Assembly (NCBI GenBank): GCA_964497615.1
Contig: CAZCEC010000071.1
Location: 1-31,845, forward strand
Direction of reading: 5' to 3'
Source: CAZCEC01 sp964497615
GTDB lineage: Bacteria > Chloroflexota > Anaerolineae > Anaerolineales > UBA6663
DNA: 31,845 nucleotides
Shown: piece by piece, positions 1 through 7,241 of the stretch
Layout: every line of letters begins with the position of its first letter
How positions within the stretch are numbered: the first letter of the stretch is position 1
Notes under the pieces: generated by a model
What the model was told of the DNA's origin: nothing
The model's database searches: none
Seen by the model: only the letters and a program-made list of their open reading frames with translations
Program-made: the position numbers and the translations under genes

Positions 1-1
1 G

Positions 2-985
2 AGAGCGGGGGGGGTGGGGGGGGCGGGGGGGGGGTTGGGGGGGGGGGGGGGGGGGGGGGGGGCGGGGCTGCTGCCGGCGGCGCGGCCGGAGCACTTGGCG
101 CTGTTCGCGCGGCAGTTCGCGGCGGCGTTGGCGAGCGCGCCGGTGACGGGGCTGCTGAGCGACCGGGGCGGCGCGGTGGCGCTGGGCAATGTAGTCAACG
201 CGGATTTTCTGCTGCGCGGGCTGTTGCCATTCTTCGGGGGCGGGGACGGGCTGCGGCTGATCCCGTTTGTGGGGTTGGCGGGGCTGGGGCTGGCGCGGCT
301 GGCGTGGCGCGGCCGGGGGCGGCTGGCGCTGAGCGTGCTGTGGCTGGTGCTGGCCCCGGCGCTGGTGATCGTGTATCTGCAATACCGGCAGGAGTTCTTT
401 GCGCTGCGATATGTGCTGTTTGCGCTGCCGGTGTATCTGCTGCTGGCGGCGGAGGGGTTGGGCACATTGGCGGCCGGGGTGAGCGGGGCTATGAAAGCCC
501 CGACTACGGGGGCGGCGGCCGGGGCGGCGCTGGCGTCGGGAGCGGTGATGGCGCTGGGCGCGGCGCTGCTGGTGGGGCTGCAATGGGGGCAGGTGCGGCG
601 CGACTATGCCGCGCCCAAGGATGACTGGCGGCGCGTGGGGGCGTTCCTGACGGCGAATGTGCGGCCGGGCGACACGGTGGGCGCACCGGATGTGCAGGCG
701 TTTGTGCGCTTCTATGCGCCGGGGCAGGCCGGGGCGCTGGTGAGCGCCAACGACCGCGGGCCGCACGAGCAGGCGCTGGCGAACGGGGAGCGGTTCTGGT
801 TTGTGTGGTCGGACTTGACGCAGACGCCGATTGACCAGACGCGGGCGTGGGTGGAGGGCTTGCCGGGGGAGCGGGTGCAGCTTGATCCGCGCATCTGGGT
901 GATCTTTGTGCATCCGGGGCGGACGCAGGCGGAGATGCTGAGGGAGGCGGAGGGTTTCACGATCCCGCCGTCGTCGTTGCCTTAG
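2..985 (+). CDS. Membrane glycosyltransferase, GT39-like, C-terminal part (5' truncated)
   Basis: The frame is open to the left edge, so the N-terminal catalytic half is missing. The visible part holds several hydrophobic segments separated by short Arg-rich loops, including one with the RYVLFALPVYLLLAAEGL pattern typical of the last membrane spans of dolichyl-phosphate-mannose-type (GT39/PMT-like) transferases. A soluble C-terminal domain of about 120 residues opens with KDDWRRVGAFLTANVRPGD, a hallmark of this family's tail. Such enzymes move a sugar from a polyprenyl-phosphate donor onto an extracytoplasmic acceptor; the acceptor cannot be told here. The apparent GTG start at base 14 lies in a poly-G run and should not be trusted, and the Gly-rich first ~20 residues are probably artefact. 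Confidence 0.72.
   Translation, partial: RAGGVGGAGGGLGGGGGGGGAGLLPAARPEHLALFARQFAAALASAPVTGLLSDRGGAVALGNVVNADFLLRGLLPFFGGGDGLRLIPFVGLAGLGLARLAWRGRGRLALSVLWLVLAPALVIVYLQYRQEFFALRYVLFALPVYLLLAAEGLGTLAAGVSGAMKAPTTGAAAGAALASGAVMALGAALLVGLQWGQVRRDYAAPKDDWRRVGAFLTANVRPGDTVGAPDVQAFVRFYAPGQAGALVSANDRGPHEQALANGERFWFVWSDLTQTPIDQTRAWVEGLPGERVQLDPRIWVIFVHPGRTQAEMLREAEGFTIPPSSLP
7..62. other. Near-pure poly-G run at contig edge, probable artefact
   Basis: Of about 56 bases nearly all are G, with scattered T and C. It would encode only glycine at the head of the truncated glycosyltransferase. Runs like this are typical of two-colour sequencing dark cycles or of a low-quality contig end. Confidence 0.7.
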
Positions 986-995
986 AAGGATTCAA

Positions 996-1029
996 CACGA
1001 AGTCACGAAGGGCACGAAGCAGCACGAAG
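996..1029 (+). repeat. Four-copy CACGAAG short repeat
   Basis: CACGAAG occurs at 996, 1004, 1013 and 1023, directly behind the stop of the glycosyltransferase. It is one of several intergenic arrays in the window made from short degenerate words. Confidence 0.6.
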
Positions 1030-1058
1030 TCAAAACTTACAAACCAAGATTCCTCGGC

Positions 1059-1129
1059 AAAGACCGCCTCGGAATGACATTGACAGCGGTCAGGCCGGGA
1101 GAAAAAGACCGCCTCGGAATGACATTGAC
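1059..1129 (+). repeat. 26-bp direct repeat, two copies, 45-bp period
   Basis: A 26-base unit beginning AAAGACCGCCTCGGAATGAC is present at 1059-1084 and again at 1104-1129. The preceding bases (AAGATTCCTC) and the GGAATGACA end also occur at 7094-7161, so this belongs to a dispersed intergenic family. No gene is seen between 986 and 1187. Confidence 0.7.
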
Positions 1130-1187
1130 GACGGTCCGTCCAGGACGAAGCGCACGGCCAATGCGCGATTGAGGGGGCCAGGCAGTA

Positions 1188-1739
1188 TCAGACGCCGTAG
1201 GGGTCGTTGGATTGGAGGTAGGCGAGGAGCATGGCGCGCTGGGGGTGCGGGCGCAGCCAGGCGTCAAGCTCGCGCAGGCGGGCATAGTCGAGGTCGCCAA
1301 ACTTGTCGCGGTAGAGCTTCTCGAAGCGGGCGGCGCTCTCGGCGCGCTGCATCTGATCCTGCCAGGGCCGGGTGAAGAACTGGTTCACCTTGTCGTGCAG
1401 GCTGCGGGCCACGAGCGCATCCCACTCCTGCCGGTCGAGCCACACGCCGTGACAGTGGCCGCAGCGGTCCAGCCAGAATTGCACATTGGGGATCACGCGG
1501 AAGCGCCGGAGCATGTGCCCGCAGTCGGGGCAGAGCTTGACGGTGTCGGCGTCTACAGTGGGAATGGGGGCATCGGTGATCTCGGCGGCGGGCAATAGGC
1601 TGGGGCGGGCCATCACCCAGCGCAGATATTCGTTGCCATTGAGCCACACGCCAGTGCAGTTGGGGCAGCGGTAGGCGGGCAGGCCGTCGTCCAGGGACAC
1701 CGGTTCGAGCACAAAGGTCTTGCAGACGGGGCAGTTCAT
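1188..1739 (-). CDS. Double zinc-ribbon (zf-TFIIB type) protein
   Basis: This 183-residue soluble protein carries two treble-cysteine ribbons: Cys3/Cys6 with Cys25/Cys28, and Cys70/Cys73 with Cys93/Cys96. The second Cys pair of each is followed by the GVWL(N/D) signature of the bacterial zf-TFIIB family, in which a Zn ribbon is followed by a GVWLD segment. A charged helical region of about 80 residues follows. The family is common but without a settled function; some members sit beside proteases or stress proteins. Its ATG overlaps the stop of the upstream HAD gene by four bases (ATGA), so the two are almost certainly co-transcribed and translationally coupled. Confidence 0.8.
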   Translation of the reverse strand: MNCPVCKTFVLEPVSLDDGLPAYRCPNCTGVWLNGNEYLRWVMARPSLLPAAEITDAPIPTVDADTVKLCPDCGHMLRRFRVIPNVQFWLDRCGHCHGVWLDRQEWDALVARSLHDKVNQFFTRPWQDQMQRAESAARFEKLYRDKFGDLDYARLRELDAWLRPHPQRAMLLAYLQSNDPYGV

Positions 1740-2452
1740 GCGCCTCCTTCCAGTTGGGCGATGAGGGCGGGCAGTTGGCCGAGGCGGGCCAGCTCGTGGA
1801 AGCGTCCGGCGGCGGCTTCGTGGCTGGACACGGCCTCGTGGGCCCAGGTGACGGCGTAGGGCACGTAGACGGCGTGCGCGCCGAGGGCGGCGACGGGCAG
1901 GACGTCGGAGCGGAGGGAGTTGCCGACCATGAGGAAGCGCTGGGGGGCGACGCTGTGGCGCTCAAGCAGGGCGGCGTAGGTATCACGGTTCTTGTCGCTG
2001 ACGATCTCCACGTGGCGGAAGTAGTTGGCCAGCCCCGAGCGGGCGACCTTGGTCTCCTGGTCGAACAGATCGCCCTTGGTAATGATCATCAGACGGTGGG
2101 ACTGCGCCAGGGCGGCGACGGTCGGCTCGACGTCGTCCAGCAGGGTGATGTCGGCGGTGAGCATGGCTTTGGCGAGGTCGATGATGCGCTGAATGTCCGG
2201 CCCGCCGACGCGGCCGCCGGTGAGCTCGATGGCGGTTTCGATCATGGACAGGGTGAAGCCTTTGACGCCGTAGCCGAAGTAGCGCAGGTTGCGCATCTCG
2301 ACTTCGTAGAGATGGCTGTCCAGGATCTCGGGGGAGACGTAGGGGGCGAGCAGGGCGCGGAACTGCGCCTGGGCGTCGGCGTAGAGGTGCTCGGTGTGCC
2401 AGAGGGTGTCGTCGGCGTCGAAGGCGATGAGGTCGAGGGGCATGGCGGGCAT
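1736..2452 (-). CDS. HAD-superfamily hydrolase
   Basis: The 238-residue protein starts with the haloacid dehalogenase motif I, FDADDTLW, with nucleophile Asp12 and acid/base Asp14. Motif II is the Thr of MIITKGD. Motif IV is the VGNSLRSDVLP block near residue 175, where an Asp closes the Mg2+ site. The helical cap after motif I suggests a phosphatase of small phosphorylated metabolites, but the substrate cannot be read from sequence. A -10-like TAAGAT lies only six bases before the ATG, which suggests a leaderless transcript. A second ATG three codons in is an alternative start. It heads a two-gene operon with the zinc-ribbon protein. Confidence 0.85.
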   Translation of the reverse strand: MPAMPLDLIAFDADDTLWHTEHLYADAQAQFRALLAPYVSPEILDSHLYEVEMRNLRYFGYGVKGFTLSMIETAIELTGGRVGGPDIQRIIDLAKAMLTADITLLDDVEPTVAALAQSHRLMIITKGDLFDQETKVARSGLANYFRHVEIVSDKNRDTYAALLERHSVAPQRFLMVGNSLRSDVLPVAALGAHAVYVPYAVTWAHEAVSSHEAAAGRFHELARLGQLPALIAQLEGGA

Positions 2453-2458
2453 GGCTAT

Positions 2459-2464
2459 ATCTTA
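2459..2464 (-). promoter_or_regulatory. -10 element (TAAGAT) of leaderless type for the HAD gene
   Basis: On the minus strand TAAGAT is followed by six bases and then the ATG, so transcription would begin at or next to the start codon. No Shine-Dalgarno sequence is present. No convincing -35 was found. Confidence 0.45.
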
Positions 2465-2760
2465 CCGCAGAGCACGCGGAGCGCGCGGAGAAGGGCGGAA
2501 GCGGGAGGAGCGCAGAAGTGTTGCTGGGAATGGCGGCTCATTGATCCATCACCGGCGCAGACTGTCACCTTGAGCGCGAATGACGGTTGGTGGAACTGGT
2601 GATGGGGAGGCGCGCGAAAGGTATCGTTGATTAATGCAGAGACATCAGCGATATCCTTCGCGCGCGGAGGGGGTGGGAGGCCGGGGTTGTGTTCGTTCGC
2701 GCTCAGGATGGACAGTGGCTATCCCAGGATAACAAAGAATATCAACGGCCTGATGGCGCG
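2464..2760. other. Gene-free spacer holding dispersed repeats
   Basis: No credible gene is seen. The left part (2464-2494) matches 22693-22724 almost base for base (CACGCGGAGCGCGCGGAGAAG-like core split around one change). The middle holds the large palindrome listed at 2610-2665. Short frames on both strands have no recognisable content. Confidence 0.6.
2610..2665. repeat. Large imperfect palindrome (GCGCGCGAA-GG arms)
   Basis: Arms of about 22 bases, GCGCGCGAAAGGTATCG on the left and its near-complement ending CCTTCGCGCGC on the right, flank a 12-base loop. The same arm sequence with a different loop recurs at 10512-10557, and related pieces occur at 10424-10440 and 24340-24420. It lies downstream of the minus-strand binding protein and may end its transcript, but there is no T-run. 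Confidence 0.6.
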
Positions 2761-3687
2761 TCACGGGTCCAGCGGGGCGTGGCGGACGGCGAGGATGGCC
2801 TGACCGGCGGGCGATTGGACCCAGGCCAGGAAGTCGCGGGCGGGGCCGGCAGGGTCGGCGGGGGCGACGGCAACGATGAGGGCGCTGAACTCGGCGGGTT
2901 GGCCTTCGGCGGTGAGCATGGGCATGGGGCGGACGAAGTCGGCCAACTCGGGGCCGATGAGATAGCCGAGGCCGCCGGTGTTGCCGCCAATCAGCTCGCG
3001 CATGGCGCCCCAGGTGGGGGCGAGGCGGGCGCTGGGGGTGACGGCGGCGGGCGGCGGGTCGCCCCACAGTTGGGCGCGGAAGAAGTCATCGGCGGGAGAG
3101 CCGGCCTCGCGGGCGGCGAGGTAGATGTCCCCCTGCTCCGCGCTCACGTCGCTCCACTGCGTGAGGCGGCCGGCGAAGATGTCCTGCGCCTGGGCGACGG
3201 TGAGCGAGGCGATGGGGTTGTCGGGATGCACGACGAGGTGCAGGGGCAGGTTCCCCACCGGCGTGCCGAAGAGGGCGGGGTCCGGGGTGATGGTGAGGGC
3301 GAGGTCGGCGCGGCCGGCGCGGAGCTCGGCGGCGAGGCGGCCGGGCGTATCCAGGGCGGGGTTGACGAGCACATTGGGGTTGACGTCGGCGTAGGCCAGG
3401 GCCAGGTCGTAGGCCAGCGGCTCGGTGAGGTCGGTGGCGAGGAGGCGGATGAGGGCCGGGGTGGGGGGGGGTAAGGGGGGGGGGGCGGCGCAGGCAGCGA
3501 GGAGAAGGATGAAGTATGAAGGATGAAGGATGAAGGAAAGGCGACGAGGGGTGGGCGGCGACCGAAGAATGGACGGCGGACGAAAGACGAAGGACGGAGG
3601 ACGAAGGACGGACGAGCGACGACGGGCGACCGGCGACCGAAGACGGGACAGAAGACGAGAGACGAAGGAGAGAGGGCGAGGGCGCAT
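2761..3687 (-). CDS. PstS-like substrate-binding lipoprotein
   Basis: The mature part, about residues 70-308, looks like a type II periplasmic binding protein of the PstS/phosphate group: repeated small lobes, LHLVVHPDNPIASLTVAQAQ, then DIFAGRLTQWSDV (compare the NPV..LT..QL.DIF.G.I.NW pattern of PstS) and GGNTGGLGYL. A lipobox LLLAAC with Cys66 marks lipidation and export. The first ~55 residues (repeated RPPSFV, SFILHPSYFIL) are the translation of a purine-rich repeat array on the other strand. The real start is therefore uncertain; it may be nearer residue 45. There are no pstCAB transporter genes beside it, so the ligand and transport partner are unknown. Confidence 0.7.
   Translation of the reverse strand: MRPRPLSFVSRLLSRLRSPVARRRSSVLRPPSFVFRPPSILRSPPTPRRLSFILHPSYFILLLAACAAPPPLPPPTPALIRLLATDLTEPLAYDLALAYADVNPNVLVNPALDTPGRLAAELRAGRADLALTITPDPALFGTPVGNLPLHLVVHPDNPIASLTVAQAQDIFAGRLTQWSDVSAEQGDIYLAAREAGSPADDFFRAQLWGDPPPAAVTPSARLAPTWGAMRELIGGNTGGLGYLIGPELADFVRPMPMLTAEGQPAEFSALIVAVAPADPAGPARDFLAWVQSPAGQAILAVRHAPLDP
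3505..3670 (+). repeat. Degenerate GAAGGATGAAGGA / GACGAAGGACG word array
   Basis: About 165 bases of nearly pure purine words (GAAGGATGAAG, then GACGAAGGACGGAG, GACGGGCGACCGG). The array covers the 5' end of the minus-strand binding-protein frame and its upstream region. Similar words occur at 11826-11860, 17631-17656 and 29228-29292. Confidence 0.7.
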
Positions 3688-3727
3688 GGTGTGGTGGATC
3701 GGTGAGCTTCAGTGATCTTCGGCGGAA

Positions 3728-3788
3728 AGACCGGCCAGGTTTTGATGCCAGGGCGTTGGGCCGCGTGGGCGCAAAACCTGGCTGGTCT
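3728..3788. repeat. AGACC-palindrome copy 1 (61 bp)
   Basis: Left arm AGACCGGCCAGGTTTT and right arm AAAACCTGGCTGGTCT flank a 29-base GC-rich middle. It is the first of five copies in the window and is paired with copy 2 only 21 bases away; the two middles are themselves similar, so this pair arose by local duplication. Confidence 0.85.
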
Positions 3789-3809
3789 GACCGTTGAGCT
3801 TCGCCGTTA

Positions 3810-3870
3810 AGACCTGCCAGGTTTTAGCTCCAGGGCGTTAGGGCGCTTGGGCGCGAAACCTGGCAGGTCT
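3810..3870. repeat. AGACC-palindrome copy 2 (61 bp)
   Basis: Left arm AGACCTGCCAGGTTTT and right arm AAACCTGGCAGGTCT flank a middle that shares CCAGGGCGTT and TTGGGCGC with copy 1. It lies between the uppP stop (3902) and the binding-protein gene, all on the minus strand, so it could form the transcript end of uppP. Confidence 0.85.
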
Positions 3871-3901
3871 GTTCGAGGCTGACCGCTGGCCGGCGTTGAT
3901 T

Positions 3902-4720
3902 TTACCGCAGGGCGGCGACGAGCAGGCAGAACACGCTGGCCGCGACGCAGTAGAGGGCGAAGCCGTAGAGCGAGTGGCGGTTGAGGTAGCCGATCAGCCA
4001 GCGGATGCACAGGTAGCCCACGACGAGGGCGGCGAGGAAGGCGGCCAGGATGGGCGGCAGGTAGGCGGCGAGGTTGGGCAGGGCCAGCAGGTCCAGCAGG
4101 GCGATGAGGCCGGCGGCCAGCAGGGCCGGCACCGACATGAGAAAGCTGAAGCGGGCGGCGTCGGCGCGCTGGAAGCCGCGGGCCAGCCCGGCGGCGATGG
4201 TGGCGCCGGAGCGCGAGACGCCGGGGAAGACGGCCAGCAACTGCCCAAAGCCGATGAACAGGGCATCCACCCAGGTGAGAGTCGCCAGCGGGCGGGCGCG
4301 GCGGGCCAGGCGCTCGCTGACGTACAGCAACAGGGCGGTGACGAGCAGCAGGGCGGCAGTGAGGGCGGGGCTGCTGAAGACGCTCTCCAGAAAGTCCTTG
4401 AAGAGCAGGCTGAGGCCGGCGGGCAGGGTGGCGAGGGCGACCAGCCAGCCCAGCCGCGCCTCGGGCGTGCCGATGGGGCGGCGCTGGACGAGGCCCAGCA
4501 GCACGCCGCGGACGATAGCCAGCAGGTCCTTCCAGAAGTAGGCGAAGACGGCCACCAGGGTGCCCAACTGCACCAGCACATCGAAGGCGAAGATCATATC
4601 GGGGGAGAACTCCCAGCCCAGCAGCCAGGGGACGAGCACCAGGTGGGCGGAGGAGGAGACGGGGATGAATTCGGTGAGGCCCTGAACCACCCCTAACAGG
4701 ATTGCTTGAAGGATTGACAT
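3902..4720 (-). CDS. uppP: Undecaprenyl-diphosphatase (BacA/UppP)
   Basis: An integral membrane enzyme that hydrolyses undecaprenyl diphosphate to the monophosphate, recycling the lipid carrier for peptidoglycan and other wall polymers. At 272 residues it has the usual family length. Both active-site loops are intact: GLTEFIPVSSSAH (Glu17, Ser22-24, His26) and FPGVSRSGATI (Arg170, Ser171). About eight membrane segments fill the rest. No clear Shine-Dalgarno site precedes the ATG. It starts 44 bases after the tgt stop, across one arm of a hairpin made of GGGGCATAA words, so the two may be co-transcribed with the hairpin as a processing or attenuation point. Confidence 0.96.
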   Translation of the reverse strand: MSILQAILLGVVQGLTEFIPVSSSAHLVLVPWLLGWEFSPDMIFAFDVLVQLGTLVAVFAYFWKDLLAIVRGVLLGLVQRRPIGTPEARLGWLVALATLPAGLSLLFKDFLESVFSSPALTAALLLVTALLLYVSERLARRARPLATLTWVDALFIGFGQLLAVFPGVSRSGATIAAGLARGFQRADAARFSFLMSVPALLAAGLIALLDLLALPNLAAYLPPILAAFLAALVVGYLCIRWLIGYLNRHSLYGFALYCVAASVFCLLVAALR

Positions 4721-4730
4721 GTGAATTCAG

Positions 4731-4811
4731 AGGGGCATAAGGGGCATAAAGGGTATAAGGGGCGTCAGGTCTTAGGTGACCCCTTATGCCCTTCATACCC
4801 TTTATACCCAT
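4731..4811. repeat. Word-repeat hairpin between tgt and uppP
   Basis: The left arm (4731-4762) is built from GGGGCATAA, GGGGCATAAA and GGGTATAA. The right arm (4780-4811) is the inverted version, CCCCTTATG, CCCTTCATA, CCCTTTATA. The arms are about 32 bases with a handful of mismatches and the loop contains the tgt stop codon. Both arms would pair in the minus-strand transcript. Confidence 0.75.
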
Positions 4812-5910
4812 TGGGTCCTTGATAGTTGGATAGGAAGTCGCTCGCGTAGGCGGCGAACGTGCCGGCGAGGATGGCGGCGCGCATCTCGCGCATGAGGGTG
4901 AGCAGCAGGTGGACGTTGTGCAGGGTGAGCAGCACGGCGGCCAGGATTTCGTTGGCAACGACAAGGTGGCGCACGTAGGCGCGGGTGAAGTGCGCGCAGC
5001 AGTAGCAGGCGCAGCCCGGCTCCACGGGGCGCGGGTCGCGGGCGAAGGGAGCATTCTTAAGATTCAGGCGGCCGGTGCGGGTGAGGGCGGCGTGGTTGCG
5101 GGCCAGGCGCGTGGGCAGCACGCAGTCAAAGATATCTACGCCGCGCGCCACGCCGTGGACCAGGTCTTCGGGCGAGCCGACGCCCATCAGGTAGCGCGGC
5201 TTGCGGGCGGGCAGTTCCGCGTCCATCACGTCCAGCATGGCGTGCATCTCGGCCTTGGTCTCGCCCACGGCCAGGCCGCCGATGGCGTAGCCGGGGAAGT
5301 CGAGCGCGGCCAGGTGGCGGGCCGACTGGGCGCGCAGGTCGGGGAAGATGCCGCCCTGGGCGATGCCGAACAGGGCCTGGTCGGGGCGCGTCTTGGCGGC
5401 CAGGCAGCGGGCGGCCCAGGCGTGGGTGCGGGCCAGGGCAATCTCGTTGTAGGCGCGGTCGAGGGGCGGCGGGCACTCATCGAAGGCCATGATGATGTCG
5501 GCGCCGAGGTTCTCCTGAATGAGGATGGACTTCTCCGGGGTGAAGCGGTGGAGCGAGCCGTCAATGTGGCTCTTGAAGGTCACGCCATCGTCGTCAATCT
5601 TGCGGGTATCGGAGAGCGAGAAGACCTGGAAGCCGCCGGAGTCGGTGAGGATGGGGCCGGGCCACTGCATGAAGGTGTGCAGGCCGCCCAGGTCGCGCAC
5701 CAGTTCGTCGCCGGGGCGCAGGTAGAGATGGTAGGTGTTGCTGAGGACCAGGGTGGCGCCCAACTCGTGCAGTTGGGCGGGGGTGAGGGCCTTGACGGTG
5801 GCGGCGGTGCCCACGGGCGCGAAGACCGGCGTGAGCAGGTCGCCGTGGGGGGTGGAGAAGGCGCCGGCGCGGGCGCGGCCGGACTGGGCGGAGAGGGTGA
5901 AGTCGAACAT
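4765..5910 (-). CDS. tgt: tRNA-guanine(34) transglycosylase
   Basis: Exchanges guanine-34 for the queuosine precursor preQ1 in tRNAs with GUN anticodons. The general base lies in DSGGFQVFSL (Asp90), and the nucleophile is in DIFDCVLPTR (Asp262). The GGLAVGE loop is at 211-217. The zinc site is CxCxxC (Cys300, Cys302, Cys305) plus His331. The family core ends near residue 365. The last ~18 residues, Gly/Lys/Tyr-rich (GYKGYEGHKG), are the translation of one arm of the GGGGCATAA-word hairpin and are probably not functional. A TATACT box sits nine bases before the ATG, so the leader is at most two or three bases. No other queuosine genes are in the window. Confidence 0.97.
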   Translation of the reverse strand: MFDFTLSAQSGRARAGAFSTPHGDLLTPVFAPVGTAATVKALTPAQLHELGATLVLSNTYHLYLRPGDELVRDLGGLHTFMQWPGPILTDSGGFQVFSLSDTRKIDDDGVTFKSHIDGSLHRFTPEKSILIQENLGADIIMAFDECPPPLDRAYNEIALARTHAWAARCLAAKTRPDQALFGIAQGGIFPDLRAQSARHLAALDFPGYAIGGLAVGETKAEMHAMLDVMDAELPARKPRYLMGVGSPEDLVHGVARGVDIFDCVLPTRLARNHAALTRTGRLNLKNAPFARDPRPVEPGCACYCCAHFTRAYVRHLVVANEILAAVLLTLHNVHLLLTLMREMRAAILAGTFAAYASDFLSNYQGPNGYKGYEGHKGSPKT

Positions 5911-5919
5911 TGGGTAGGT

Positions 5920-5925
5920 AGTATA
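5920..5925 (-). promoter_or_regulatory. -10 element (TATACT), near-leaderless, for tgt
   Basis: TATACT on the minus strand is followed by nine bases and the tgt ATG. The expected transcription start is two or three bases before the codon, leaving no room for a ribosome-binding site. Confidence 0.55.
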
Positions 5926-5973
5926 CCGCCCTCAGGTGATCGAGCGCCTGCGCGGTGAAAACGATTCGGTTGG

Positions 5974-6057
5974 CGAATTCATACCGCCTGGGCTGGCGAA
6001 TCGAATTCGCGCCTGAAGGCCTTCGGCCGCCGCGTCCCTCTCCAGGGACGCAGGAGG
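5974..6057. repeat. GAATTCGCGCC-type dispersed repeat, copy A
   Basis: The core GAATTCGCGCCTGAAGGCC and the hairpin GCGTCCCTCTCCAGGGACGC recur with few changes at 10313-10420. Both copies carry a pair of inverted GCGAATTC pieces at the left end. It fills most of the gene-free space between tgt and the next minus-strand gene. Confidence 0.75.
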
Positions 6058-6127
6058 TGCGATCTCAGGTCAGGCTCTGCAACCGTCGAAACAGACTCAA
6101 GAGGCCAGGCGTGAGGCATGTGACGAG

Positions 6128-7072
6128 CTAGCCCCCATATGCCCGGCGGCTCTTCTCAAGGATGAAATCCCCGGCGCGGATGGGCGGATAGCGGGGCGGG
6201 TTGTCGGGGCCGCAGCAGCCGGGCAGGCACTCGATGAGGGCGTCGGGGTTGGGGTTGTGGAAGAAGGCCAGCGACTGGCGGCGGCTGCGCGATCCCGCGC
6301 CAGCCGGCGGGTTGACGACGCGATGCAGGGTGGAGACCCAGCGGTCGTTGGTCCAGCGCATCATCATATCGCCCAGGTTGATGACCAATGCGCCCTCGGG
6401 CACGACGACATCCAGCCACAAGCCAGCGCGAGTGCGTACCTGGAGGCCGCCCAGGACGTTTTCGGAGCGCAGAATAGTAAGGGTGCCGTAATCGGTGTGG
6501 GCGCCCGCGCGAAGCTGGCCCGGCTGCGGCGCGGCGGCGGGCGGCGGGTAGTTGATGACGCGCAGGAAGGCGCTGGAGCGGTCGATCTTGTCCGCGAAGA
6601 AATCGGCGGGGAGCGCCAGGGCGAGGGCGAACACGCCCAGCAGTTCGGCGGCCAACTGCTCCATGCGCGTGAAGTAGGCGGTGAGGGCGGCGCGCAGGCC
6701 GGGCGGCTGGGCGGGCCAGGGCACGGCGTCGAAGTCGCGGCCGACGTTGAACGACTCCTTCAGGTCGGCGGGGGCGGGCTGGCCGAGGCTGCGGGCCAGG
6801 CTCTCGCCCTGGAGGGGGCTGTAGCCCGCGCCCTGGGGCGTGAGGGGCAGGCGTTCTTTCTCGTCGCGGGGCAGGTCGAAGAAGGCGCGGGCCGATGCGG
6901 CGGCGCTTTCGATGAGGGCGGGGGCGACGCCGTGGCCGGTGATGGTGAGGAAGCCGATCTGCTCGCAGGCGGCGCGGACGAGGGCGACGACGGGGGACGG
7001 GTCGCCGCCGGTGTGGAGGGGGGCGAGGTCGATGAGGGGCACGCTGGCCGGTGGGAGGGCGTTGGTGGGCAT
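6128..7072 (-). CDS. Isopenicillin-N-synthase-like Fe(II)/2-oxoglutarate oxygenase
   Basis: An N-terminal non-haem dioxygenase domain (VPLIDLAPL, then EQIGFLTITGHGV at 37-49) is followed by the 2OG-Fe(II) jelly roll. The iron ligands are His192 and Asp194 in AHTDYGTLTIL and His250 in STLHRVVNP. The RxS pair that binds the 2-oxoglutarate carboxylate is Arg265/Ser267. The arrangement is that of the bacterial IPNS-like subgroup, whose substrates are mostly unknown. I chose the ATG at 7072. A TTG at 7096 with an upstream GAGG is in frame, but it lies inside a dispersed repeat (7094-7161), so it is less likely. The next gene upstream, the SLC13 permease, ends about 170 bases away. Confidence 0.85.
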   Translation of the reverse strand: MPTNALPPASVPLIDLAPLHTGGDPSPVVALVRAACEQIGFLTITGHGVAPALIESAAASARAFFDLPRDEKERLPLTPQGAGYSPLQGESLARSLGQPAPADLKESFNVGRDFDAVPWPAQPPGLRAALTAYFTRMEQLAAELLGVFALALALPADFFADKIDRSSAFLRVINYPPPAAAPQPGQLRAGAHTDYGTLTILRSENVLGGLQVRTRAGLWLDVVVPEGALVINLGDMMMRWTNDRWVSTLHRVVNPPAGAGSRSRRQSLAFFHNPNPDALIECLPGCCGPDNPPRYPPIRAGDFILEKSRRAYGG

Positions 7073-7093
7073 CAGGCTGGTGCCGCCGGGAGG

Positions 7094-7161
7094 CAAGATT
7101 CCTCACCCGCACGGAGGCTGCGCCGGGGCCAACGGGCTGAGGCGGGTTCGGAATGACAGTT
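7094..7161. repeat. Dispersed repeat ending GGAATGACA
   Basis: Begins CAAGATTCCTC and ends CGGAATGACAG, the same ends as the 1046-1080 element. It fills most of the gap between the oxygenase and the permease. Confidence 0.5.
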
Positions 7162-7241
7162 CCAGAAGAGCGCGAAGCTCGGTGGCTGCGGTTGATGCGG
7201 CGGATGGGCGGCGCCGGGCAGGGGAAGGGTGCGGAGCTGCA

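Noticed and set aside
3505..3715. Plus-strand frames of about 60 codons in the purine array
   Set aside because: Lys/Arg/Asp/Glu/Gly repeats from degenerate DNA words; no start signal.
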